From Lineus longissimus (lineage: Eukaryota; Nemertea; Pilidiophora; Heteronemertea; Lineidae), in assembly GCF_910592395.1 (NCBI RefSeq), contig NC_088311.1:18540501-18604500 (forward strand): a DNA stretch of 64,000 nucleotides. The letters are read 5' to 3'. Under the pieces are notes generated by a model. That model saw only the letters and a program-made list of their open reading frames with translations. It made no database searches and was not told the DNA's origin. The position numbers and the translations under genes were made by a program. Below, piece after piece: positions 48,701-58,809 of the stretch. How positions within the stretch are numbered: the stretch's first letter is position 1; every line of letters starts with the position of its first letter.

Positions 48701-51310
48701 ATAATTAAGGAGGTTCCCCCTGCAGTTCTCTACATAGGGCCTACAAGTCAAGTGTCCGGGGCCTGCCCACCTAATATTTAAATTGTTTATCTATTTAGAG
48801 CATTTTCCTTCGCATACTGTCGAACATTGCACAGAAATGGCATATTTTCCATATCCATTTTGGGTTTAGTTATAGGCACCACCATTTTGGTTAAAACTTA
48901 AAATCCTAAAGCAATTATAGGACTATATCAACATGTTAAAACCGAAGTGAATGCCAATTTCACTGGTGGGGGACTGTTCTTTGCTTTACAAAGAACAGTC
49001 TTCAGGTTTTATACGGGTATTCACTTAATTTCAAATGAGTTTTGATTGCTTTAGGATTTCAAGTTCTAGACAAAATTGTGGTACATTTGGTCAATCCTGC
49101 AGATGCAGTCGTGGCACAAGTCTTTATTTAGACTAGCTGAATGTGGTAAAAATAACTAAATTGGTGATTGCTTATGCAGCTCATTGGCATGTGTTTTCTT
49201 ATTAAACGACATTCCGAGTTACTGTGCTTCATTTCTACGTTTCTGTTTTTCTTGTTTTACAAATAACCCATCATGTAGGCTACATGTATTGTGGATGGTT
49301 AATCATGGCGCCAACTTGCAAGACAGTAAAAGTCATATCCGAGTCTCATTGGTTAACACTAATTGTTTGTAATTACATAAAATTATATTCTTAAAACCCT
49401 AGAACAAGAAAGCCGTGCGTACAATGATATTTTCGTACAAAGAACATTCCGTGCCTTATTTATATTTTTTTATCTCGGCAAAGAAAAACGCATTGCCAAT
49501 GTCGTATATTATAATTCGGGTAATTTTGTGTGTGGATGTTTCCTTTTCAATAGATCAAGCTCCGAATGGCTGTTATTGGGTAGTGGTCGCCTTATCCCTG
49601 AACAGGGGACCAGTAGGGGAAACACTGACATAGGGAAACACTTACAAATGTTACACCAGTGTAGAAGTATTTGAAATGTCAATCTCTGAGCTATTGACGA
49701 TCATGGCCTCTATAACCATGTGCATATGTACCATAATCCGTCAGAATACAACAGGCCAGAGATCCTTTCCAGCCGGAGACCTTTTCAAGGCCGGATACCT
49801 TTTCCAGGTGGACATATTCTACTTCCAGATGACCTAAAGTGCAATAATGGCAAAGCAATTACAACTTACTCCCAAAGTGAAATATCTCACAATTTCCCGA
49901 CATTGCATAAATAACTGCATTTACATACATTATGTGTAATAAAAAACGCGATGTACAATTAACTTTAAAAATTAAAGATATAAATGTGATGACATGTGCA
50001 ATCCAAATGATTGCAACATTATAGACCTTTAAAATGAGAGTACATTAACCCATTTGCTCATATCGTCTATTCTAATTCGACCACGAATATCTAAATGCTT
50101 TTAAATCAGGTCCAGATTATTGGTGCTGTTGCTCCGTTTTCTCAAAACTATGTCAGATTCATTGGTTCTCTATATGCCCGAAACAAAAATGTCAACTCGC
50201 CAAGATGGCGCTCAAGGTCAAGGTTATGATGAAGAATCAGAGGCAATCCAACATGTCCTGGAAACAGAGGCTTATGACTTGAGCATAAATTGGCGTGATT
50301 CGACCGCGTTTTCCCTTTGTCATGACCATGCTAGTCGATCGCTCAGCGCTGTTTTGGATCATTCGTAGCTTGGCAAGGGTTCCTCGTTCATGTCGTTGAT
50401 TTAATTTTCGTGCTGCGGAAGACTTGAAAAAGTGCCAGGCCAAATAAAGTAAATAAAGAACATATGACATTGTATAATGTACATTATGAGCATAGAAGGA
50501 CAATAATAACTGCATGCGTACTGGGATAAATGGTCATCTGATTGAGAAGAAAAAAACACACAAATTGTATATTGGATTTTCAAGTGTTCTTTTTCTGGGT
50601 CATCTATACAAATCTTACTAAAGAACATACACGAATTGTAGAATAATTACATATTGCATTCTTCATCAGTTAGAAATTCACTCGCAGTAGGTATGTTGTT
50701 ATACGACGAATTGGTATGGAGAGTTATCAGCTCGCCTGATATGTTTTTGTTAATTGACATAATCAATGAGTGAAAGTGTGTTGCTCGTTAAAATTATGAT
50801 ATTATGCACTTCTTTTGGTATGAAAAACGTCGGTTAGTTACATGCCCTTTCACGCATTTCAGTCATTCGCACAATCTGGAGTCGCGGTCAAAATCTCGTG
50901 GATGAACAGAAATCGCGGCAAAAACACATCGGGGATGTCGGGTCTTCTGACAAGAATCGGGCAACAAAATGACTGCGTCAGAAAATTCAGATTACCTTAC
51001 ACGAGTACTCAACCCACATTTACCTCCCATTTACTTCTATCCCAGTGTGGTCTTTATGCTACTATATACAAAACACTTTTAAAGTTCGATTACTTGAGAT
51101 CCTCATGGTATCTGGTCCCCAGCGGTTGAGGATTATACAATTACGTCGACATTGAAGGCCCGTACCTCCTTTATGGCCATGTGAGGGGGTAAACACTTCT
51201 TTAGCCTTGGACTGCCTTAATCGGTCAATATCTGCATGAAAAAAACCCAACTTTTTGGCTCACCGTAGGGGAGTCTATACAATACCGCAGTGTCCGTCGT
51301 CCGTCGTCGT

Positions 51311-51363
<53 letters not shown>

Positions 51364-53702
51364 CGTCGTATCCTAGTTCAAAAACAGTGGCACGTTTCTT
51401 AACCGCTAGGCCTATGAACTTAAAACTTTGTACACATGACCCCCTAGGTCAGATGACCCGTGACACTAAATTTCTCTCCGATCTGATTCTCTACTTGGCC
51501 ACCAGGGGGCCAAATGTGGATATCTAAAAAGTGTGATATCTCGCTTATTAGTGACTTGTTTTCGATGAAACTTTTGTTGTAGGTACTCATAGCAAATATA
51601 CATCTTATATCATACGGGTTTTTAATTTGACCTACTTTTCAAGGTCACAGAGGTCATATGGCGTAAATTGGCCGTTAGAGTGTAAACTATGGCACGTTTC
51701 TTAACCACTAAAGCTATGAACTTGAAACTTGGTACATATAACCCCCTATATCACATAGCCTCTGGTGCTGAATTTCAGTTTGATCTGATTCTCAACTTTG
51801 CCACCAGGGGGCCAAATGTGGATATCTAAAAAGTGTGATATCTCGCTTATAAGTGACTTGTTTTCGATAAAATTTTTATGGTAGGTACCCTTAGGAAGAA
51901 TACATCACATATCTTACGGGTTTTCAATTTGACCTACTTTTCAAGGTCACAGAGGTCATATGGCGTAAATTGGCCGTTAGAGTGTAAACTATGGCACGTT
52001 TCTTAACCAGTAAAGCTATGAACTTGAAACTTGGTGCATATAACCCCCTACATCAGATAACCTCTGATGCCAAATTTTGGCTCGATCTGATTCTTTATTC
52101 GGCCACCAGGGGGCCATAATGGAAAAAGTAAGAAGTGCAATATCTTGCTTATTTTTAGTGATTCGTTTTCAATAACATTCTTATGGTAGGTTCTCCTAGC
52201 AAGGATACATCACATATCATATGAGTTTTTGATCTGACCTGCTTTTCAAGGTCACAGAGGTCAAATGGCGTAAATTTGTCGTTTGATTGTAACTATGGCA
52301 CGTTTCTTAACCACTAAAGCTTTGAACTTGAAATTTGATACACATGACTCCCTACGTCATGTAACCTCGGACACCGAATTTCGATCTGATCTGGTACTCA
52401 ACTCGGCCACCAGGAGGCCAAAACTAAAATAGGTAAAAAGTGCAATATCTCGTTTATTATTGACTTGTTTTTGATGATATTCTTATGGTACTTACTCCAA
52501 GCAACGATACATCACATGTCATACCGACTTTGGTTTGACCTATATACTATACATGTACAATGTTTCTTAATCTGGATGAATTACAAAGCACCAAATATCT
52601 ATACGGTGAGCACAATGGCCCCTGGCCGTTTCATTCTGTGACCGTGGTGGTGGGGGAGGGGGGGGGCATCTGTCCTTAGGTTGTGGTACGGAAGTAATAT
52701 AATTGAGTCAGCGCCGACGTCTACTTTATTAGTTCACAATTAAAACAAAAAGTGCCCATCCCTCCTGATGTGGGAGAAGGTTTTAACGAGAAACGATTGC
52801 TTAAAGCGTGGCCTTAAATGCTCAATCCGATTGGACGTTGGCTTTGGAATTGGTCGACTACTGGGTGGGACGCTGGATTGTGAGGTCGACCACAAACTGA
52901 CTCGGTGCCCGTGCGCAAGACACTAACAAGACTTAACCCAGGCCTCGAGTTCCTTCTTTCAAAACAGGAGTGCATAAATAAGTGCCTTGTTGCCTGCCGG
53001 GTAAAGATATCAATTGTAACGCATTAGGACTATGAGCAGCTCCCCGAGTTTCACTGAAAGGTTTCAGGAGAGACTGTGAGGCGGGCTGTTAGGTAAACCA
53101 GTATGTTGAGTCGGCTAATCACGCCAATTGCTCTGGATATATATATATATCGACTATTGATCGCAACCTTAACATTCTTTCACTGACCTTAATAGCGATT
53201 CAACCAAACATTTTGGAGGCCTGTCTCTGGAATGTTTTTATACTATTCTGTGCCGAACAGCAAAAGGACACAATGAGTGATTTGAATAAACTGGAATAAC
53301 TTTTCCTGCTGCGCAAAACAACTGTTCGGAAGGCTAGCTGTCAACATCGTGCACGAAACAGAAACGACAGACAACTGTCGTCCATGTTGTTGGTCGCTCG
53401 GTCGGGCGCTCGCCAAACGCGTGGCCAAATTGTGTAAAGCCTAGTTCATACGCACGACAATCGGCATCCGGCGTGCGATAAAAGGCTTAGCCCCGCACGT
53501 CGGTGTCAAGATTTTGATCGCGCGTCGGATAATCGTGCATCTATGAAACCGCCTTTGACCTATTGACAGAGTGACCCCTTCCGACTGGACTGACGTTTTA
53601 GGTTATATTTTCAAAAAGTTTAAGGTATAACTTACCTGACATGACTTGTAAAGCTAATCCGAGCAAGACTTCGAAAGCGAGTATCCATTGACGTAACTCC
53701 AT
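24575..53702 (-). CDS. LAR-type receptor: 4 Ig, FN3, membrane-proximal domain, TM; no phosphatase seen
   Basis: Cell-surface adhesion-type receptor of the LAR (type IIa receptor tyrosine phosphatase) family. Exons in order: 53702-53636, 34703-34398, 33511-33338, 32864-32754, 30211-29939, 27681-27406, 27102-26978, 26487-26268, 25856-25678, 25245-25063, 24749-24575. All junctions are GT-AG and phases agree, giving about 696 residues with the last exon ending in phase 1. Layout: signal peptide 1-22, Ig1 23-124, Ig2 125-219, Ig3 220-310, Ig4 311-402, FN3 403-517, LAR-type membrane-proximal domain 518-about 655, TM about 679-695. LAR family members usually have three Ig, four to nine FN3 and two intracellular phosphatase domains, so this ectodomain is rearranged and short. 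Continuation beyond 24575 is unresolved. Linkage of exon 1 across an 18.9-kb intron rests on phase and a good signal peptide. Confidence 0.85.
25063..25856 (-). CDS. LAR-like receptor exons 9-10: membrane-proximal domain
   Basis: Exons 25856-25678 and 25245-25063. The sequence [13 protein letters not shown] then, after the intron, [20 protein letters not shown] and [20 protein letters not shown] matches the domain just outside the membrane in LAR receptors (YYLVVVP... YIAA... F.LG....Y..F.N..L.....Y.IFVRA). This is the strongest evidence for the LAR family. Confidence 0.88.
25404..25423. repeat. 20-bp perfect palindrome
   Basis: cgccaagtttaaacttggcg, in the intron between LAR-like exons 10 and 9. 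No function is assigned. Confidence 0.9.
26268..27102 (-). CDS. LAR-like receptor exons 7-8: FN3 domain
   Basis: Exons 27102-26978 and 26487-26268 encode one fibronectin type III domain: the Trp strand in [27 protein letters not shown], and the Tyr strand [24 protein letters not shown] (26701-26918) occupies most of the intron between them. Confidence 0.85.
26701..26918. mobile_element. MITE of the GCAGGTTTCGC family, copy 3
   Basis: About 218 bp between 'ggcaatttcgcaacccctcc' and 'acgggttgcgaaaccagcc', with 'gaacgacgaagt' / 'acttcgtcgg' complementarity further in. It lies in the intron that splits the FN3 domain. Confidence 0.7.
27406..27681 (-). CDS. LAR-like receptor exon 6: extra Ig domain 4
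   Basis: A 276-bp phase 1-1 exon: Cys in [17 protein letters not shown] and [16 protein letters not shown]. The second half also resembles LAR Ig3, so this and exon 5 look like a duplicated Ig3 exon. Confidence 0.88.
29939..30211 (-). CDS. LAR-like receptor exon 5: Ig domain 3
   Basis: A 273-bp phase 1-1 exon: Cys in [17 protein letters not shown] and [13 protein letters not shown]. It resembles LAR Ig3, including the preserved 'P(F/I)G(K/R)N' turn. Confidence 0.9.
31770..31948 (+). mobile_element. pogo-like MITE, copy 9 (intact)
   Basis: A 179-bp TA-flanked element very similar to copy 4, in the intron between LAR-like exons 5 and 4. Confidence 0.88.
32754..33511 (-). CDS. LAR-like receptor exons 3-4: Ig domain 2
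   Basis: Two phase 1-1 exons (33511-33338 and 32864-32754) split one Ig domain. Cys lies in [13 protein letters not shown], Trp in [12 protein letters not shown], and the second Cys in [14 protein letters not shown]. The last stretch is close to the LAR Ig2 signature [14 protein letters not shown]. Confidence 0.9.
34398..34703 (-). CDS. LAR-like receptor exon 2: Ig domain 1
   Basis: A 306-bp phase 1-1 exon holding a whole I-set Ig domain: first Cys in [12 protein letters not shown], Trp in VTWLKNGK, second Cys in [12 protein letters not shown]. The WLKNGK and LLRMSRI stretches resemble Ig1 of LAR, the heparan-sulfate-binding domain in that family. Confidence 0.9.
35170..35356. mobile_element. 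inverted-repeat MITE (GACCAT family), copy 1
   Basis: 187 bp with roughly 45-bp imperfect terminal inverted repeats: 'gaccatcaggttccaccatt...' and '...ggtggtgcctatggtc', both including 'aacttgaaatcctaaagca' or its complement. An (atttca)n run at about 35276-35297 sits in the centre. Confidence 0.8.
38546..38750. mobile_element. inverted-repeat MITE (TATATACTCTAG family)
   Basis: 205 bp with ends 'gtatatactctagtttcact' and '...gtgtaactagagtatatacc' and complementary 'taagacc' / 'ggtctta' inside. A related single end lies at about 45368-45404. Confidence 0.7.
41404..41659. repeat. 128-bp tandem duplication
   Basis: Two units start 'gttcgtagttgcaaaatttt' (41404) and 'gttcgcagttggaaaatttc' (41532). 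Both carry 'ggcctgacat.aaatcgcgg' and 'aatctgcgaaatccatcaaa'. Confidence 0.85.
42206..42630. repeat. about 222-bp tandem duplication
   Basis: Two units share 'ggtggttttgcagtatgacat', 'cttgtgg.actgcgggggag' and 'ttgaaaaagtagagttaatt'. Confidence 0.85.
43522..43583. repeat. long near-perfect hairpin
   Basis: Arms of about 30 bp ('tttcgcatggtga.atgatgtg...') meet at a 1-nt centre, with one mismatch per arm. Transcripts would fold into a tight duplex. No loop of precursor-microRNA type is present. Confidence 0.85.
44265..44293. repeat. poly-C / (CA)n microsatellite
   Basis: A run of about 15 C, a G, five C, then (AC)7. Expect length errors here. Confidence 0.9.
48868..49092. mobile_element. inverted-repeat MITE (GACCAT family), copy 2
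   Basis: A 225-bp relative of the element at 35170, with the same 'caccaccattttgg', 'aaatcctaaagcaatta' and 'tgctttaggatttcaagtt' arms but a different, longer centre holding its own 'ctttgctttacaaagaac' hairpin. Confidence 0.8.
51292..51369. repeat. (GTC)n trinucleotide microsatellite
   Basis: About 25 units with occasional 'ccgtc' interruptions, directly before the 302-bp array. The apparent poly-Arg reading frame across it is an artefact. Confidence 0.95.
51389..52560. repeat. 302-bp tandem array with CTCF-like and nuclear-receptor-like motifs
   Basis: Four diverged units start 'ggcacgtttcttaacc' at 51389, 51691, 51993 and 52297. Each has a CTCF-core-like CCACCAGGGGGC (51499, 51801, 52103; CCACCAGGAGGC at 52407). 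The first three also carry AGGTCA-cag-AGGTCA (51642, 51944, 52249), a perfect DR3, preceded by TGACCT eight bases upstream. The motifs are seen; binding is not shown. Confidence 0.9.
53636..53702 (-). CDS. LAR-like receptor exon 1: signal peptide
   Basis: ATG opens 22 codons with a hydrophobic core ([17 protein letters not shown]) and ends in phase 1 at a strong G|GTAAGT donor, matching the phase of the Ig1 exon. A TATA box sits about 95 bp upstream. It could in principle start a different minus-strand gene, but no other phase-1 ectodomain exon was seen. Confidence 0.75.
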
Positions 53703-53796
53703 CTTGAACTCCGTATCCAAATTCGAAGCAATGAATAAAATGCAAAAAGACACAACAAAACGAAAAGTTAAATATATGCTTCGGATGACATTTTCC

Positions 53797-53807
53797 CTTT
53801 ATATATA
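53797..53807 (-). promoter_or_regulatory. TATA box of the LAR-like gene
   Basis: TATATATAAAG on the minus strand, about 95 nt before the start codon, which would place initiation near 53770 with a roughly 70-nt leader. Position and sequence both fit a core promoter. Confidence 0.55.
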
Positions 53808-55729
53808 GCACGGATGGTCCTTAAATGAAGACTGGCCATGTCACGGTCTGAATGAGCACTTTATACTTGTCGGTCGCCTTCAAAACAATTCGCTCGTCCT
53901 ATTCATCTTGCTGTCATATCCGTGACAGGTTCACAACTGTCGGCATCGACCCGAGGCACGCGCGGCGTCCCGCAGTTTGGCGCGTCGCGCAGAGACATCT
54001 AGATTTCAAATGGTTGATCAAATGCAAACTCCTCCACATACACCATACAATAGGGCACGAGGGTATAGGACACTTTTTACTGTGGTGGGAGACATTTAAG
54101 ACTGCTGCACAGGTGTAAAAGTTGCAAGTTCTGGGAAAGGATGCCCGGGGGACTTATTTCAGGATTATATTGGGCACTTTGACATGTTTCAATATCCTTT
54201 ATCCGTCACCATACAAAATGCACATGAATCATAGGGAAGAGCGACCTCTTGCCATAGTGCAGGGAAATTTTTCAAGGAGTGGACGTGCTGCACCAGTGTA
54301 GAAGTTTTAAATGTCCTAGGAAAGAATGCCACTGGGACGAATTATTCCTGCGCTCTAAATCAACAAGGTATTGATTGTCTAAGTCTTTGACATCTAACGG
54401 CAAGCAAGTGTGAGAGTGAATTTAGTTCCTCTTTAGTTCCTCTGGAGAAATTCCTACTCTAGCGTGTTGGCCGATTATCAAATATTCTCCGGTATCAGCT
54501 GGAACTTTTTTTCAATATCATTCGGATTCGGCAGCCTAATCTCCCATGAGCAAAAATTTGGCTATCGCTTCATTGGAGCTGAACGCTATATTCTTCTTCC
54601 TCTGCATGCCACTCCAGTTTGGCCACGGCGGATTTTAGGTACTGGCGCTGTTCAGATTTTGATCCGAGGATGAGCACGAGGTGACAATTTGATGACGGAT
54701 ATTGCGTAACTGTTGTCAGAAGCGCAATAAAACAGTGCGTCTTTAACGCCTGGTATGCCAAGAAGACAAAACAATCAACTTGACTTGTTTACGTCAACCA
54801 GAGTCTTAATCAATGAAATTATCACCTCGTTCTCGCATACTCGGACCAAAATCTGAACGGTTCCATTGGCCGAGTGATTCTTCCGTCTCCGGCTAGCACT
54901 GTGTGCACACTTCGTACGGTCTTTTCAATGTACTGTTGTTAAATAAAAGATTATATAGGTTTAATCTTAGATAACTCCCAAAGTACAAACTGAATATTTA
55001 CTAAATCTCACATACGTAACGGAGATAAATATTCGTAGTCTCCAGTTTGTTTGATCTCATTACCTGCATTCGTCATTGCGCAATAGCCATTTGTTTTTGC
55101 ACATCTGCACGCAGGCATGTTTCATTCTGTGTCATTAGCAGACCGCAGATGCATAAATTGTGTTGAAATCATGTGGTTGGCTTTTTTATCAGGAGAGCTC
55201 CGTTGATCCGTGGTTGTTCTGACAAAGAAAGAACTTCCATGTGACACCTCCCTCATGGGACCTCAACAAACGGACAGTTCATTGCAGTCGTCTGAGAGTT
55301 TATAGTCCTCCAAGAAAACCTGCTCGGCTGCAGAAGTGTCGAAAACTGTTAAATCTACATGCTTATTGCAAAATAGTATCAAAGTAATGAAATGAGATCA
55401 CAAACTGCAAACCGTAAGTATTGACCTCAGCTACCGGTGCCAGAAATTTGATAAATGTACTGGTTTTTATTTTGAGAGGTGTTCAAGATTATACTAATGT
55501 TATTTGTCTCATCTGGTGCATTTTGTGAGTGAGTGCACATAGAAAAATCAAGAAGAAGACTCTTGCGTTGTACGAACATTATTGTTTTCAACAGGAAAAA
55601 TATACATGTATGTACAAAATATTGTCGGGAATAATTTGATAATATCTTGAAATAACGCCACAACTCAGCGGGTCCCAACTTGAAAAAAGTACACTCCGCG
55701 TTGGACGTCCGACTCTATTTTTTGTCAGG

Positions 55730-56009
55730 GTGTCAAGATATAACAAATCTAATACGACAATTCAGAACTTCAGTCCCGGATATGACGATGGTACGATTTG
55801 CGCATAGCTGGCATGACCTCTAACGCATACATGTACATGTATCTCCGTCAAATAAAACACTGCGTCTCGCACTGATCATGCATGATTTGCAGTTGAGCGC
55901 TTTGATGAGGAGATATGCGTTAGAGGTCATGTCAGTAATGCGCATAGGGTACCATCGTCACATCCGGGACCTAAGTTCCGAAGTATCGTATTAAAACTAA
56001 ACTTGACAC
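55730..56009. mobile_element. 280-bp foldback element
   Basis: Long inverted arms (about 55730-55852 and 55901-56009). 'gtgtcaag' opens and 'cttgacac' closes. Inside, 'cccggatatgacgatggtac' and 'gcatgacctctaacgcata' have complementary partners in the right arm. A 'acatgtacatgt' insertion distinguishes the left arm. About 48 nt form the loop. Confidence 0.85.
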
Positions 56010-56923
56010 TCAATTGCTCACGTTATGGATGTTTTCCTTGCTCCCGGATTCTTTGACTTGTACAGTGCTTGGATTTTCTAAAGAAGCGACCTATAATCTA
56101 CCTGGAACCAATGCAAGCAGACACATAACACGGCCGATACTGCGGATGATTGGCCGAGCATGGTCGCTTGTACCCAGTGGTTGCTGCCATGACTGTTTTT
56201 TTACTTAATTATCATTTCACTTGATAAGTTCCGCCAGTTATGACTACTTTTTATGTACATACACTTTAAATTATTTTTTCATATTGACGTCTCAAATACA
56301 TGTACATGTACATGTACGGCGTTCTACATTGTACGTTCGAAAGTCGACCGAACACAATCCTCCGTAAAATCCTAAAATACACCCGATCAACGCCCTGCTG
56401 AAATTGGCCTGATTTGGCGAGATAACTTGGCTATTAAATCTATTGTGCATCAACCCATTATCTCATCCTAGGTTACCTGTAATTGAAACATTAAAGCACA
56501 CAGTTTTAACAGAGCTGACACCTGACATCAACAAATCTGATTACATGCATGCAGGTGACCCAGCAGCTCGTGTACATGATCCAATTTCTGGCGCAAGGCT
56601 GTAAATATGCGAGTGGAACGATCGAAGGCCTGCTATGGGAGGATGATCTATATAACACTAACAGAAACTGTTATGGCATGTGCTGCAGACTTGTCACACG
56701 AAGTCACGTTCAACATGGATGGCCGAAATTGAATACAATTCGAGCTTGCAAGTTCTTTGACATACACGACACACTTTATATCTTTTGATATTCTGGATCA
56801 AAAAATGCCTATATGTACGAGTCTCGACTCAACTAGAAAAGGTCATCGGCACAAAATCAGCATTTCATCATTTAAACCAGAGTTCTGTAAGAGTATCACA
56901 GGCACGTGCTAAATTGGTTCTCG

Positions 56924-58809
56924 TCATGGTATAGCTTTCTTTTCGAAAATCGCATCAGAGTCATTTTTCATTTCCTCATTCTTATCAATGCTGCCCTCCC
57001 CTGAATTCTCAAAGTCACGAACTTCACTATTGTCTTTAACTAATTTCAATTCTTGGAAATCTTCCTTTGATATCTGCTCCGGACTTGGAACAGAATCAAT
57101 ATTGATACGAGTCCGCGTTTTAGTTTTATCATCTTCATTGTGTTCATTTATTAACAGTTCAGAAGTATCATTTTCGTTCGTGTAGTCTGATGATTCTAAC
57201 CAAGTACCACTTTCATCGTCATCAATTGTATGTTTAGCGGGAGCCTCAGCCTCTGGATTCGGTTTTGTGGCTGCGCCTCCAGCCGCGTTATTCTCCCGCC
57301 CCGATCTTTTATCAGGGGATGCCTTTGACGCTAAATCTAGGGATTCTTTTTCCGATTGAACCCCAGAAAATTTATCCGGGGACTCAGTTTGCAAATGATC
57401 TGGAGTTTCCTGATGCGAAATTTTATCTGAAGTACCGTCATGCAACTGGTCCCCAGATATATCGTCTGTGGACGTCACATGAAACCTCTCCTCTAACGTT
57501 TTATCCGCAGTATCTTTGCGTAAATCCCAAGAAGTGTTCGTTGGAGACTCAACTAGCAACTTCTCCTCAGTGGGCATTATGTCTACGACATCCTCTTGCT
57601 CTTGGTCCACCAACACTTTAACTCCCATTTCTTTTTGTAAATCTTCCTCAGACGTTTTATCAGCGGAATTCGCTGGAGATTTTGCCGAATGCGTTTTACC
57701 TGAAGTCTCCTTTTGAAAGTATTCATCAGAAGTGTTATTAGTGGATTCAGTTTGATATCCGATTTCCATTTCCGCGTCATCGTCCTCCTCCACGATTTTA
57801 TCCACGCTGTCCCCTTGCAAATCGTCACCAGACCTCTCATCCGATGAAACCTTTTGTGACGTTGTCTCAGATGTCTCATTAGAGGACCCATTTGGCAAGA
57901 GGTCACCAGACGTGTTTTTTGCGGACATATCTTGAAGCCGCTCCTGGAACCTTTCGTCAGGATACTGAGGTGTGTCGAGTTGATCATCCGTCTCTGTCTC
58001 AACAAAACCTGCTTCATCCTCAGCGTCGAGGTCAGGGAATGAGATTATGTCCACATTCGTTTCAGACGTTTCCACAGGGACATCCGGAATAATTTGGGGT
58101 GAAAGCAAATTCCCTACTGGAGATGGTGTCAACAAGAGATCGTTTTCAACCAATGTTGGACTCGGTGAGATAAAATCATTGTCAGAGTCATCCCCAGTGG
58201 GGGCACCGGCGGGAGAACTCGGGGTTGTCGTTACGCGCATGTCTGCAAGTAACGTACTCATAGTTGTCCGAATTTCCTCCCGCAGTAAGTCCTCGGTAAG
58301 GGTCTTTATAGTTGAACGTATTTGATCGTTCAGGGCGAGTCCGACAACGGATGGAATGTGAGCTGTGAGGGCGTTCTTGAGGTTCTCTTCAGCGGTTTTC
58401 TGACTTTGGGCGAGCTCCTGTTTTAGCTTTTCTTGACTTGCGATATACTCGTCTCTCAGCTGACTGAGGCTGTAAACCTCCACCTCCATATCCTCAGCTC
58501 TTAACACGGGTTCATGGTGATGCCTATGTCCTCTCTTATTACTTCCATGACGGACATGATGGGGCGGCTGAAATCGACTTATACTTTCAGATCTGTGTGC
58601 GCTGAGTCCCCTGATTCCCGACTGCAACTGCTCCGGCGACAACGGCTTTGCTATAGACGGCATCTTGGTGTCTCTCGTACAACCATGACATCGTCCGGTT
58701 GGTCCAATTGGTCCTGGTGCTCCTCTGGAACCAGCAAAGCCAGGGCGTCCAGGATGACCGCGCACACCAGGAGGGCCTGGCCTGCCTATACCTGGCCTAC
58801 CCGGCGCTC
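56924..58809 (-). CDS. collagen-like protein, terminal exon with long acidic tail (5' part missing)
   Basis: The exon begins in phase 1 after TTTGCAG and runs 628 codons to TGA. Residues 1-41 are Gly-X-Y repeats with one imperfection (G-I-G), followed by CHGC, a likely inter-chain disulfide site. A His/Arg-rich stretch (about 80-100) precedes a predicted coiled coil (about 110-190: LSQLRDEYIASQEKLKQEL). The rest is about 420 residues of Asp/Glu/Ser/Thr-rich sequence with loose repeats of the type SADKTSEEDLQKE and TADKTLEERF. The collagen triplets imply a secreted or membrane collagen; the acidic tail could bind calcium or mineral, which is inference. No upstream exon was recognised up to 64,000, so the gene starts outside or in small unseen exons. 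Confidence 0.82.

Larger units (their letters stand above)
34704..53635. other. first intron of the LAR-like gene, 18.9 kb
   Basis: No convincing exon was seen on either strand. The intron contains MITEs (35170-35356, 38546-38750, 48868-49092), a hairpin (43522-43583), tandem duplications (41404-41659, 42206-42630), microsatellites (44265-44293, 51292-51369) and a 302-bp tandem array (51389-52560). Its length and repeat content fit a regulatory first intron, which is an inference. Confidence 0.5.
53703..56923. other. intergenic DNA between the LAR-like and collagen genes
   Basis: Contains the TATA box of the LAR-like gene and a 280-bp foldback element. No other exon was recognised on either strand. 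Confidence 0.5.

Noticed and set aside
51255-51527. ORF with a long poly-Arg run
   Set aside because: Produced by the (GTC)n microsatellite; no splice or start context.
53636-53702. Signal-peptide exon as part of the collagen-like gene
   Set aside because: It lies downstream of the collagen stop codon on the same strand, so it cannot be its first exon.
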